Origin: Lysobacteraceae bacterium
GTDB lineage: Bacteria > Pseudomonadota > Gammaproteobacteria > Xanthomonadales > Rhodanobacteraceae
Direction: 5' to 3'
Length of the DNA: 43,938 nt
Assembly (NCBI GenBank): GCA_018970895.1
Contig: JAGWVM010000010.1
Coordinates: 1-43,938, forward strand
The translations under genes were made by a program, and so were the position numbers. The notes beneath the pieces are model-generated. The model was not told the origin of the DNA. It saw only the letters and a program-made list of their open reading frames with translations, and did no database searches. The stretch's first letter is position 1, and each line of letters starts with the position of its first letter. Of the stretch, positions 20,288 to 30,792 are shown piece after piece.

Positions 20288-21619
20288 ATGGCCGATCAGG
20301 CAAGCGATTTCATCAGGCAGTCCCAGGCCATGGCCGAGCAGTCCTGGTCCCAGTGGATGCGCTACCTGCAGCAGGCCGCCGGTCAGCCGTCGTCGCCGCT
20401 GGCGGGGTTCGGCATGCCCGGGATGCCGGGCATCCCGGGCATGCCGGGCATGCCGCCGCAGGCGGCGCCGGGGGGTGACCTGCTCGAGCGCGCCATGTCG
20501 GGCCTGTCGTCCTACCTCGAGTGGATGCAGCGTGCGGCGTCCGCGCAGACGACCGTGCCGGGGACTGACTGGCAGGCCTCGATGAAAGCGATGTTCGGTG
20601 ACGCGGGACAGCCATTCACACAGGCATTCGGCGGCATCGACAGCTCTGCGGCCCAGGGCTTCGTGCAGCAGTGGCAGGCGTGGCTGGAGGCCGCCGGCCA
20701 GGCCGGCGTGACCGACTGGCGCACGCCGCCGCGCATGCCGGGCTTCGGGCTCCACCGTGAACAGCAGGCCCATCAGCAGGCACTGATTGCCGCGATGTTG
20801 GAGAGCGCCGAGCAGCAACGCCGTTACCAGACGCTGATCCTCAAGGCGAATGCGCAGGGGCTCGAGCGGCTTCAGGACAAGCTGGCCGACCACGTCGAGC
20901 CGGGACGCCAGCTCGATTCGCTGAAGGCGCTGTATGACCTGTGGGTGGATGCCGCCGAGGAGGCCTATGCCGAAATCGCGCTCAGCGACGAGTTCCGCGA
21001 GGTCTATGGCGCGATGGTCAATGCGCAGATGCGCGAGCGCCAACTGGTGCAGGAGCATCTGGAAGATCTGTGCCGGCAGCTGGGCCTGCCGACCCGCAGC
21101 GAGGTCGACAGCCTCGGGCGACGCCTGCAGGAGGTGCGGCGCGAGCTTCGTGCTGCGGCCGGTGGCCCGGTGGCCGTGGAACTGGCGGCCCTGCGCGAGG
21201 AATTGCGCGCACTGAAGGCGTCGCGGCCCACCGCCGCAAGCGCGTCGGGGACATCCGCCTCCGCCGATCGGTCCGAGGCAAAGCCGATCCGCACGAAGAC
21301 GTCCGCCCGGAAAGCCACGTCCGTCAGGGCCCGGAAGTCGAAGGCGGCGGTCGCGACGTCCGCCCCGGTTGCCGCCCCGTCGGGCAGGGTCGCGGCCAAG
21401 GCGTCGACGCCAAAAGCAAGGCCGAAGCCGAAAGCGCAGTCAAAGCCAAAGCCACAGCCCGAGCCGAAAAAGGCCGCGGCCGACGCGTCCGGCAAGGGTG
21501 CTCGTCCGCGATCGGCCCCGCGACCGGGCCGCGCAGCGGCGGCCAAGTCGGCTTCCGGTCCCCGGCGCTCGACGGTGAGTCCGGGCATCCCCGCCCCGCA
21601 TCGCGTACGGCGCAAGTAA
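20288..21619 (+). CDS. phaE: Class III PHA synthase subunit PhaE, with long basic tail
   Basis: Non-catalytic subunit that activates PhaC in class III polyhydroxyalkanoate synthases. 443 residues from the ATG at 20288 (GGAGG eight bases upstream). Residues 1-40 are helical; residues 42-56 are five G-M/I-P tripeptides; about 60-300 matches the PhaE core (WMQRAASAQ, QALIAAMLESAEQQRRYQ, LYDLWVDAAEEAYAEIALSDEF, the most conserved part). A short coiled coil follows (about 275-310). Residues 312-443 are a low-complexity Lys/Arg/Ala/Pro tail of histone H1 character, absent from the roughly 360-residue Allochromatium-type protein. PhaF granule proteins of pseudomonads carry a similar DNA-binding tail. 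phaC follows directly, supporting the identity. Confidence 0.9.
   Translation: MADQASDFIRQSQAMAEQSWSQWMRYLQQAAGQPSSPLAGFGMPGMPGIPGMPGMPPQAAPGGDLLERAMSGLSSYLEWMQRAASAQTTVPGTDWQASMKAMFGDAGQPFTQAFGGIDSSAAQGFVQQWQAWLEAAGQAGVTDWRTPPRMPGFGLHREQQAHQQALIAAMLESAEQQRRYQTLILKANAQGLERLQDKLADHVEPGRQLDSLKALYDLWVDAAEEAYAEIALSDEFREVYGAMVNAQMRERQLVQEHLEDLCRQLGLPTRSEVDSLGRRLQEVRRELRAAAGGPVAVELAALREELRALKASRPTAASASGTSASADRSEAKPIRTKTSARKATSVRARKSKAAVATSAPVAAPSGRVAAKASTPKARPKPKAQSKPKPQPEPKKAAADASGKGARPRSAPRPGRAAAAKSASGPRRSTVSPGIPAPHRVRRK
20411..20455 (+). repeat. In-frame 9-bp tandem repeat / 33-nt palindrome in phaE
   Basis: Five 9-bp units encode G-M/I-P. The first four also form an almost perfect palindrome: GCATGCCCGGGATGCC (20412-20427) and GGCATCCCGGGCATGC (20429-20444) around a single central base. 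The mRNA can form a stem of about 15 bp some 125 nt into the gene. Confidence 0.8.
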
Positions 21620-21628
21620 GGAATGATC

Positions 21629-22693
21629 ATGGACACGCCACTGCGCATCGACCCGGCCGAAGTCCTGGCCGAGATCAACCGCTTCCAGCGCAAGCTCGCC
21701 GCGGGTCTGCAGCACCTGCCGGGGATGGGCGAGCCGGAGTACGCGAACACGCCGCGCGAGCTGGTCTATGCCGAGGACAAACTCAAGGTCTGGCATTTCA
21801 CCGGGACCCGGCCGACCGCGCGGACGCCGGTGCTTATCGTCTACGCGCTGGTCAATACGGTATGGATGACCGACCTGCAGGCCGACCGCTCGCTGGTGCG
21901 CAACCTGCTCGAGCAGGGTGAGGACGTCTACCTGATCGACTGGGGCTACCCCGACGGCGCCGACCGCTGGCTGACCCTGGACGATTACCTCAACGGCTAC
22001 CTCGACCGCTGCGTCGATGCCGTGCGCCACCGCCACGGGCTGGACGCGATCAACCTGCTGGGCATCTGCCAGGGCGGTGCGTTTTCGCTCTGCTACACGG
22101 CGATGCACCCGGACAAGGTGAAGAACCTGATCACCATGGTCACCCCGGTGGATTTCCACACGCCGGACAACATGCTCTCGCACTGGGTGCAGCAGCTCGA
22201 TGTGGACCGTTTCGTCGACGTCATGGGCAACATCCCGGCGGCGTTGATGAACTGGGTCTACCTCACGCTCAAGCCGTTGCGGCTGAACCAGCAGAAGTAC
22301 ATCGGCCTGGTGGAGATCCTCGACAACCCGGCCGAGCTGGAAAATTTCCTGCGCATGGAGCGCTGGATCTTCGACTCGCCCGACCAGGCCGGCGAGGCAT
22401 TCCGCCAGTTCATCAAGGACTTCTACCAGGGCAACAAGCTGGTCCGGCACGATCTCGAAATCGGCGGCCGGCCGGTCGACCTGGGGCTGATCCAGCAGCC
22501 GGTGCTCAACATCTACGCGCAGCAGGACCACCTCGTGCCGCCCGATGCCTCGCGGGCACTGGGCAAGCACATCGGCACGCAGGACTACACCGAAATCGCC
22601 TTCAAGGGCGGCCATATCGGCATTTACGTTTCCGGTCGCGCCCAGCGCGAAGTGCCGCCGGCGATCCATCGCTGGCTGCGCGCGCGCGACTGA
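21629..22693 (+). CDS. phaC: Class III poly(R)-hydroxyalkanoate synthase subunit PhaC
   Basis: Catalytic subunit polymerising (R)-3-hydroxyacyl-CoA into PHA at the granule surface. 354 residues, the class III size. Catalytic Cys147 lies in the lipase-like box GICQGG, Asp300 in AQQDHLVPP and His329 in GGHIGIYVSG; each is offset by two from Allochromatium vinosum Cys149, Asp302 and His331. The core has an alpha/beta-hydrolase fold. I prefer the ATG at 21629 over that at 21623, because AAGGA lies six bases before the former and only touches the latter. Partner of the preceding phaE. No phaA/phaB or phasin genes are in the window. Confidence 0.95.
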   Translation: MDTPLRIDPAEVLAEINRFQRKLAAGLQHLPGMGEPEYANTPRELVYAEDKLKVWHFTGTRPTARTPVLIVYALVNTVWMTDLQADRSLVRNLLEQGEDVYLIDWGYPDGADRWLTLDDYLNGYLDRCVDAVRHRHGLDAINLLGICQGGAFSLCYTAMHPDKVKNLITMVTPVDFHTPDNMLSHWVQQLDVDRFVDVMGNIPAALMNWVYLTLKPLRLNQQKYIGLVEILDNPAELENFLRMERWIFDSPDQAGEAFRQFIKDFYQGNKLVRHDLEIGGRPVDLGLIQQPVLNIYAQQDHLVPPDASRALGKHIGTQDYTEIAFKGGHIGIYVSGRAQREVPPAIHRWLRARD

Positions 22694-22712
22694 CGGACCA
22701 GGACTGCAAGCC

Positions 22713-22904
22713 ATGAACGAACCCAAGCGTCTGACCCGCTCCCGCGCCAATCGCAGCCTTGCCGGGGTGTGCGGCGGCATCGCCGAGTACTACGGCTGGG
22801 ACCCGACGATCGTGCGCGTCGCCTGGATCGTGCTGACCCTGCTGGGCGGCTCCGGCATACTGCTCTACCTGATTCTCTGGCTGGTGATGCCCGACGCTTC
22901 CTGA
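22713..22904 (+). CDS. PspC-domain small membrane protein
   Basis: 63-residue protein made of a single PspC domain: a basic N-terminus (MNEPKRLTRSRANRSLAGVCGGIAEYYG), the family signature LAGVCGGIAEYYGWDPTIVRVAW, then one hydrophobic helix (IVLTLLGGSGILLYLILWLVMP). In enterobacteria PspC is an inner-membrane sensor for envelope stress that activates the psp response; no pspA/B/F is nearby, so here I infer only membrane location and a possible role in envelope homeostasis. It begins 19 bases after phaC and may be co-transcribed. Very small but convincing through its motif. Confidence 0.85.
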   Translation: MNEPKRLTRSRANRSLAGVCGGIAEYYGWDPTIVRVAWIVLTLLGGSGILLYLILWLVMPDAS

Positions 22905-22928
22905 GCCGGGGCTTCGCACCTGCCGCCG

Positions 22929-22958
22929 CCCCGGCCTGCCGCCGGGGTGGAGCTTTTT
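22929..22958 (+). terminator. Possible terminator after pspC-like gene
   Basis: CCCCGGC (22929-22935) pairs with GCCGGGG (22941-22947) over loop CTGCC; TGGAGC then TTTTT (22954-22958) follows. The six-base gap before the T-run weakens it. It lies 22 bases before the mtnA ATG, so it could separate the pha unit from mtnA or act as a leader attenuator. Confidence 0.5.
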
Positions 22959-22979
22959 CCTTCCCGAAGAACGAACCCG

Positions 22980-23989
<1,010 letters not shown>

Positions 23990-23993
<4 letters not shown>

Positions 23994-24400
23994 GGGAGGT
24001 GCGCACGGTCGGCCTGTTCGCCGTCGGCGGCGTGATCGGCCTGGTGGTCGACGCCGGGATCTCGCAGGCGCTGGTGAGCTTCGGTCACTGGAATGCCTAC
24101 GTGGCGCGCATCGTCTCGTTCCTTGCCGCGGCCGTCGTGACCTGGTGGTGGAATCGCCGGCACACCTTTGCGGGGCGTTCCAGCGGCCGCAAGGCACATG
24201 CCGAGCTGCTGCACTGGCTGGTCCTGATGAGCGCCGGCGCCGTCGTCAACTACGGCATTTTCGCCGCCTGCCTGATGCTGTTTCCGGCGCTGCATCGCTG
24301 GCCGGCGGTGGCCGTCGCGGCCGGTTCGGCGGTGGCCGCACTGGTCAATTTCTCGACAGCCCGCGGGCTGCTTTTCCGCCACCCCAAAGCTACGCGCTAA
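23990..24400 (+). CDS. GtrA-family membrane protein
   Basis: 136-residue protein with four predicted transmembrane helices (about residues 6-28, 35-55, 72-95, 102-122) and the family features [39 protein letters not shown] and a C-terminal [11 protein letters not shown]. GtrA proteins are small flippase-like components moving lipid-linked sugars (usually bactoprenol-linked glucose or arabinose) across the membrane, normally beside a glycosyltransferase; none is here, so the substrate is unknown. I take the GTG at 23990, which overlaps the mtnA TGA by four bases. The GTG at 23999 has a purine-rich GAGGGAG too close to it, but is possible. Confidence 0.82.
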
Positions 24401-24404
24401 GTTA

Positions 24405-24421
24405 TTGATCTGAAAGATCAA
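24405..24421. repeat. Inverted repeat upstream of the gyrA promoter
   Basis: TTGATC (24405-24410) and GATCAA (24416-24421) flank TGAAA, five bases after the preceding stop codon and just upstream of the gyrA -35. It could be a protein-binding site. Confidence 0.5.
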
Positions 24422-24425
24422 AATA

Positions 24426-24455
24426 CTGCCACGAAATGACCTTTCGTGGTACACT
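24426..24455 (+). promoter_or_regulatory. gyrA promoter with operator-like inverted repeat
   Basis: CTGCCA (24426-24431), an 18-base spacer and TACACT (24450-24455) form a sigma-70 promoter; TGG immediately before the -10 makes it extended. The inverted repeat CCACGAAA (24429-24436) / TTTCGTGG (24442-24449), spacer TGACC, fills the -35 to -10 interval exactly, the usual place for a repressor site. It would also extrude under negative supercoiling, which is notable for a gyrase promoter. The expected start is near 24462. Confidence 0.6.
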
Positions 24456-24472
24456 CCGGCAGTTGATTTCAG

Positions 24473-24518
24473 GGCCGCTCGCGCACGCACCTGAGGTGTT
24501 GGCGAAGCGGCCTTTTTT
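24473..24518 (+). terminator. Intrinsic terminator inside the gyrA 5' leader (attenuator-like)
   Basis: GGCCGCT (24473-24479) pairs with AGCGGCC (24506-24512), extended past a bulged A by CGC (24480-24482) / GCG (24502-24504), with an inner CACC/GGTG stem (24488-24498). Six Ts follow (24513-24518). It lies between the gyrA promoter and the ATG at 24540; no promoter fits in the remaining 21 bases. So gyrA transcripts must read through a canonical terminator. Confidence 0.75.
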
Positions 24519-24539
24519 CGTCCACTGGGAAGCCGATTG

Positions 24540-27164
<2,625 letters not shown>

Positions 27165-27180
27165 CCGACCCCACCGCGCG

Positions 27181-27215
27181 CGAATAACCCCGGCTCCGGT
27201 CGGGGTTATTCGTTT
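27181..27215 (+). terminator. Terminator after gyrA
   Basis: CGAATAACCCCG (27181-27192) and CGGGGTTATTCG (27201-27212) form a perfect 12-bp stem over loop GCTCCGGT, followed by TTT. It lies between gyrA and the converging peroxiredoxin gene. The minus-strand side lacks a T-run, so it chiefly serves gyrA. Confidence 0.8.
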
Positions 27216-27227
27216 CCGGAGGCGGCG

Positions 27228-27713
27228 TCAGCCGCCGACGGTTTCCAGCATCGCCTCGGCCGACGAGACCCGGAATTCGCCCGGCGCCTCGATCGCCAGT
27301 GCGGTGACCACGCCATCCTCGGCCGCCAGCGCAAAGCGGCGAGCGCGCAGGCCCATGCCGTAGGCGCTGCCATCCAGCTCCAGGCCCAGCGCCCGGGTGA
27401 ACTCGCCGTTGCCGTCTGCCAGCATCTTCAGGCCGGGCGGGACGCCCTGCGCCGCGGCCCAGGCCTGCATGACGAAGGCATCGTTGACCGACAGGCAGTA
27501 GACCTCGAACCCGCGCTCGCGGAACGCCTCGTGGAGGGCGATGAAACCGGGCAGGTGCTTCTCCGAACAGGTCGGGGTGAAGGCCCCGGGGACGGCAAAA
27601 AGCACCACCCGGCGGCCGGCGAACAGGTCGCTGCTGCGCCCGGTCTCCCGCTGGTCGCCGTCCACGGCCGCGAGGGGAACGTCCGGCAGCGCCTGGCCGA
27701 TCTGGATGGACAT
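27228..27713 (-). CDS. Prx5-type peroxiredoxin
   Basis: Thiol peroxidase of the Prx5 (AhpC/TSA, redoxin) family, 161 residues, cytoplasmic, reducing H2O2 and alkyl peroxides. Peroxidatic Cys49 is in the hallmark PGAFTPTCSEKHLPGF. A second cysteine, Cys73 (FEVYCLSVND), is present; in related bacterial proteins regeneration is usually by glutathione/glutaredoxin rather than an intramolecular disulfide, but the sequence alone does not decide. Start placed at 27713 (MSIQIGQALPDV), with AGGAGC upstream; the frame stays open further upstream without family similarity. Divergent from hsp20, so the 136-base gap holds promoters for both. Confidence 0.92.
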   Translation of the reverse strand: MSIQIGQALPDVPLAAVDGDQRETGRSSDLFAGRRVVLFAVPGAFTPTCSEKHLPGFIALHEAFRERGFEVYCLSVNDAFVMQAWAAAQGVPPGLKMLADGNGEFTRALGLELDGSAYGMGLRARRFALAAEDGVVTALAIEAPGEFRVSSAEAMLETVGG

Positions 27714-27801
27714 GGAAAAGCTCCTGCAGGGAAAGGACCCACCGGATGCTAACGGGGTCCGTGGCGCCCTGTCTCCTTGAATCGGGCGCGCCCGCACCTA
27801 C

Positions 27802-27831
27802 TTGACAGGCAAGCGGCGACCGCGCCGTAAC
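27802..27831 (+). promoter_or_regulatory. Possible promoter of hsp20
   Basis: A consensus TTGACA (27802-27807), preceded by C, lies 43 bases before the hsp20 ATG. No good sigma-70 -10 follows at 16-18 bases; the region reads CGCCGTAAC, which resembles a heat-shock sigma-32 -10 only loosely. A stress-sigma promoter is a reasonable guess given the gene. Confidence 0.4.
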
Positions 27832-27849
27832 CGATTCGAGGAATCCGAC

Positions 27850-28299
27850 ATGAGCAACCGCAACCCGATGCCGTGGACAGCCACCCGCATGTTCCCGGAA
27901 GAGGTCCGCCAGGCCTTCGACCGCTTTTTCCAGGCGGAGGAGAGCGACGCGTCGAACGTGGTGACCAGCCAGTGGGCGCCGCGCGTGGACATCCGCGAGG
28001 ACGAGCAGCGCTTCGTGATCCTGGCCGACATCCCCGGCGTCGACCCGGCGCAGATCGATGTGAGCATGGACAAGGGCATCCTGACCATCAAGGGCGAGCG
28101 CAAGGCGCCGAACGGCGACAACGGCAAGTACACCCGGGTCGAACGTGCCCACGGCGTGTTCCACCGTCGCTTCACCCTGCCGGACAGCGCCGATGCCGAA
28201 GGCATCACCGCCACCGGCCGGTTCGGCGTCCTGGAGATCGTGATCCCGAAGAAGCCGCTCGCCACGCCGCGCCGCATCACCATCAACGCGGCCGAGTAA
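27850..28299 (+). CDS. Hsp20/alpha-crystallin small heat shock protein
   Basis: ATP-independent holdase chaperone, 149 residues. A divergent N-terminal arm (about 1-40, MSNRNPMPWTATRMFPEEV) is followed by the alpha-crystallin domain (about 41-135: WAPRVDIREDEQRFVILADIPGVDPAQIDVSM, with GVLEIVIPKK as the conserved end) and a C-terminal I-x-I anchor (RRITIN) that docks between subunits. The start at 27850 has GAGGAA upstream. Next to a DnaJ-type protein, which fits a small heat-shock unit passing substrates to DnaK. Confidence 0.94.
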   Translation: MSNRNPMPWTATRMFPEEVRQAFDRFFQAEESDASNVVTSQWAPRVDIREDEQRFVILADIPGVDPAQIDVSMDKGILTIKGERKAPNGDNGKYTRVERAHGVFHRRFTLPDSADAEGITATGRFGVLEIVIPKKPLATPRRITINAAE

Positions 28300-28313
28300 G
28301 CTTGGCGAGTCAG

Positions 28314-28344
28314 GGGCCGTGGCGACCGTTTGTCGCCACGGCCC
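28314..28344 (+). other. 13-bp hairpin between hsp20 and cbpA
   Basis: GGGCCGTGGCGAC (28314-28326) pairs perfectly with GTCGCCACGGCCC (28332-28344) over loop CGTTT. There is no U-run after it, so it is not an intrinsic terminator on this strand. Its place between two co-directional chaperone genes suggests 3'-end protection of hsp20 mRNA or differential expression. Confidence 0.65.
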
Positions 28345-28372
28345 GCATGCCGTACCGGTCGGGGGTAGGTGA

Positions 28373-29266
28373 GTGGAGTTCAAAGACTATTACGACATCC
28401 TGGGCGTGAAGCCCGATGCCAGCGAGGCGGACATCAAGGCCGCCTACCGCAAGCTGGCGCGGCAATACCATCCGGACAAGAACAAGGACCCGGGCGCCGA
28501 GGAGAAATTCAAGGCCATCAACGAGGCCAACGAGGTGCTGCGCGACAAGGAAAAGCGCCGCGCCTACGACCAGGTGCGCGCCGGTGGCTACCGGGGCGGA
28601 GAACAGTTCCGTCCGCCGCCGGGGTTCGGCCAGGGCTTCGATTTCGGCGAGGGCGGCGGTGACGGCGACTTCAGCGACTTCTTCGAGAGCCTGTTCGGCC
28701 GGGGCGGCGGTCATCGCGGCCAGCCCCGCGCACGGCGCGGTCGCGACGTGCAGGCGCAGGTGCAGATCGACCTGCAGACCGCCTTCGATGGTGGCCGCAC
28801 GCGGGTATCGCTGCACGACAGCCACGGCCACGAGCGCGTGCTCGATGTGAAGATCCCGGCGGGCATCCAGCCGGGCCAGGTGATCCGCCTGTCCGGCCAG
28901 GGGCATGCCGGACAGGCGGGCGGCCCCAGCGGCGACCTGCTGCTGGAGGTGGCGATCCGTGACGACGCCCGCTTCAAGCTCGATGGCCGCAACGTGCTGC
29001 ACGTGCTGCCGATCGCCCCGTGGGAGGCTGCCCTGGGCGCCACGGTGCCGGTGCCGACGCTCGGCGGTGCGGTGGACCTGCGCATCCCCGCCGGCTCGCA
29101 GTCGGGACGCAAGCTGCGGCTGAAGGGTCGGGGCATGCCGGGGGCGCAGCCGGGTGACCAGTTGGTGGAGCTGTCGATCCGCACACCGCCGGCCGAGGAC
29201 GACAAGCAGCGCAAGGCCTACGAGGCGCTGCACAAGCACTTCGCGGACTTCGATCCCCGGCGCTGA
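28373..29266 (+). CDS. cbpA: DnaJ-class co-chaperone, CbpA type
   Basis: Hsp40 co-chaperone of 297 residues stimulating DnaK ATPase. The N-terminal J domain (about 4-70) has the essential HPD at 33-35. A Gly/Phe-rich linker follows (about 73-115, [32 protein letters not shown]), then two DnaJ C-terminal beta-domains (about 125-285). The cysteine-rich zinc-finger domain of true DnaJ is absent, which defines the CbpA type. A GTG start at 28373 ([12 protein letters not shown]) is supported by GGGGTAGGTGA upstream. No CbpM-like modulator gene is visible. Confidence 0.92.
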   Translation: MEFKDYYDILGVKPDASEADIKAAYRKLARQYHPDKNKDPGAEEKFKAINEANEVLRDKEKRRAYDQVRAGGYRGGEQFRPPPGFGQGFDFGEGGGDGDFSDFFESLFGRGGGHRGQPRARRGRDVQAQVQIDLQTAFDGGRTRVSLHDSHGHERVLDVKIPAGIQPGQVIRLSGQGHAGQAGGPSGDLLLEVAIRDDARFKLDGRNVLHVLPIAPWEAALGATVPVPTLGGAVDLRIPAGSQSGRKLRLKGRGMPGAQPGDQLVELSIRTPPAEDDKQRKAYEALHKHFADFDPRR

Positions 29267-29280
29267 CCGGGCGCGGGGCC

Positions 29281-29314
29281 GGAAAAGCAGAACGGCGCCC
29301 GCGGGCGCCGTTCT
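29281..29314 (-). terminator. Terminator between cbpA and the pilH-like gene
   Basis: AGAACGGCGCCCG (29289-29301) is followed directly by its exact complement (29302-29314). Read on the minus strand the stem is followed by GCTTTTCC, so it best serves the minus-strand response regulator; it can also block converging cbpA transcripts. Confidence 0.75.
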
Positions 29315-29335
29315 CGTGTCTGCAGGCGATGGAAC

Positions 29336-29701
29336 TCAGCCCGGCAGCAGCTCGGTCAGCGTGGCCACCAGCTCGTCTTCCTTGATCGGCTTGGTCACGT
29401 AGGCCTTGGCGCCTTGGCGCATGCCCCAGACCTTGTCGGTCTCCTGGTCCTTGGTGGTCACCAGCACCACCGGGATGTGGGCCGTGGTGGGATCCTTGCT
29501 GATCGTGCGGGTGGCCTGGAACCCGTTGAGGTTCGGCATCACCACGTCCATCAGGATCAGGTCGGGCAGTTCGCGCTTGGCGGCCTCGACGCCGGCCGCG
29601 CCGTCCTCGGCGGTGAGCGCCTCGTGGCCCAGCTTCTCCACGACGCGTTTGAGACCGAGCAGCTGCGACGGGGAGTCGTCGACGATGAGGATGCGGGCCA
29701 T
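29336..29701 (-). CDS. pilH: PilH-like single-domain response regulator
   Basis: 121-residue CheY-like receiver with no output domain. Phospho-acceptor Asp52 lies in LILMDVVMPNLNGFQATR, the acidic pair DD at 8-9 in ARILIVDDSPSQ, the conserved Thr in VVLVTTKDQETDKVWG and Lys in AYVTKPIKEDEL. The segment TTKDQETDKVWGMRQGA is characteristic of PilH, the receiver that opposes PilG in the Chp/Pil system controlling type IV pilus retraction. No pilG/I/J or chpA is adjacent, so the assignment rests on sequence resemblance from memory. It has its own promoter and terminator, i.e. monocistronic. Confidence 0.82.
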   Translation of the reverse strand: MARILIVDDSPSQLLGLKRVVEKLGHEALTAEDGAAGVEAAKRELPDLILMDVVMPNLNGFQATRTISKDPTTAHIPVVLVTTKDQETDKVWGMRQGAKAYVTKPIKEDELVATLTELLPG

Positions 29702-29732
29702 GAGGTGGGGATCCCTTGTTCGGAGTGGGTGG

Positions 29733-29761
29733 ATTCTAAGGCGCGCCCGACGTGCTTCCAA
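29733..29761 (-). promoter_or_regulatory. Promoter of the pilH-like gene
   Basis: On the minus strand TTGGAA (29761-29756), 17 bases, TAGAAT (29738-29733). Expected start near 29726, 25 bases before the ATG. Good sigma-70 fit. Confidence 0.72.
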
Positions 29762-29776
29762 GTCGAGCCGCGAGGG

Positions 29777-30772
29777 TCAGGGGTGGACGTGCCGCACCAG
29801 GGTGCGCCCGAACGAATCGCCGGCGAGCATGGTCGGGAACACCGTGGGCAGCTCCTCCAGGGTCACCTCGCGGGTGGCGATGCGGTCCAGGTGACGCGGC
29901 TTCCACGGGCCGGCCAGGTGCTCCCAGACGCGCACGCGCTGGTCGCGGGCGGTACCGGCCGAAGCCACGCCCAGCAGGTTCACGCCGCGGATGATGAAGG
30001 GCATCACGGTGCTCTCGAAGCCGATGCCGCCGGCGTTGCCGCACAGTGCCACGTTTCCGTAGGGGGCCACCAGCGGGAGCAGGCCTGCCAGCATCGCGCC
30101 GCCGACGTTGTCCAGCGCGCCGCCGAAACGGGCCGAGTCCATCGGCTTGCCGCTGAAGGCCAGCTCGCGCCGGTCCAGGCACTGGGCGGCGCCGAGCTGG
30201 CGCAGGAAACCGAAGTGGTCCGGCTTGCCGCTGATGGCGTGCACCTCGAAACCTGCACGGGCATAGATGTCCACTGCCAGCATGCCCACGCCGCCAGTGG
30301 CGCCGGTGACCGCGATCGGCCCCAGCGCGGGCGTCTGGCGGTTGTCGAGCATCTGCAGCAGGCCGAGCGCGGCGGTGAAGCCGGCGGTGCCGAGGATCAT
30401 GCTCTCGCGCAGGTCGAGTCCGGCAGGCAGCGGGATGGCCCAGCGGGCGTCCAGCCGCACGTATTCGCCGTAGCCGCCGTCGCGCGTTTCGGACAGGCCG
30501 GAGCCGGTGCACAGCACCGCGTCGCCCTCGCGGAAAGCCGGGTCGGTCGAGGCGACCACGTGGCCGGCGACATCGATGCCGCCGTTGAGCGGGAACTGCC
30601 GCAGGATCCGGCCCGTGCCGGTGCCTGCCAGCGCGTCCTTGTAGTTCACCGAGGAATAGGCTGCCCTGACCAGCACCTCGCCGGGCGACAGCTCGGCGGT
30701 GTCCATCGTCTCGACCCCGGCGCGGTAGCCGGTGTCGCCCTGGCGAATGCGAAAGGCACGGAATGAGGTCAT
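29777..30772 (-). CDS. acuI: Zinc-free MDR oxidoreductase, AcuI/YhdH (acrylyl-CoA reductase) family
   Basis: NADPH-dependent medium-chain reductase of 331 residues; the AcuI/YhdH family reduces acryloyl-CoA to propionyl-CoA, detoxifying a reactive electrophile. The N-terminal catalytic fold contains VRAAYSSVNYKDALAGTG and the Rossmann fold the motif VTGATGGVGMLAVDIYARAGFEV (about 150-172). Also LDNVGGAMLAGLLPLVAPYG and the conserved MPFIIRGVNLLGVASA. The structural-zinc cysteines of alcohol dehydrogenases are absent. Start at 30772 (MTSFRAFRI), with AGGAGC upstream. It lies 20 bases after the LOG gene, so they are probably co-transcribed. Exact substrate here is inferred from the family. Confidence 0.88.
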   Translation of the reverse strand: MTSFRAFRIRQGDTGYRAGVETMDTAELSPGEVLVRAAYSSVNYKDALAGTGTGRILRQFPLNGGIDVAGHVVASTDPAFREGDAVLCTGSGLSETRDGGYGEYVRLDARWAIPLPAGLDLRESMILGTAGFTAALGLLQMLDNRQTPALGPIAVTGATGGVGMLAVDIYARAGFEVHAISGKPDHFGFLRQLGAAQCLDRRELAFSGKPMDSARFGGALDNVGGAMLAGLLPLVAPYGNVALCGNAGGIGFESTVMPFIIRGVNLLGVASAGTARDQRVRVWEHLAGPWKPRHLDRIATREVTLEELPTVFPTMLAGDSFGRTLVRHVHP

Positions 30773-30792
30773 GCGCGGCTCCTGGTCGGGAC

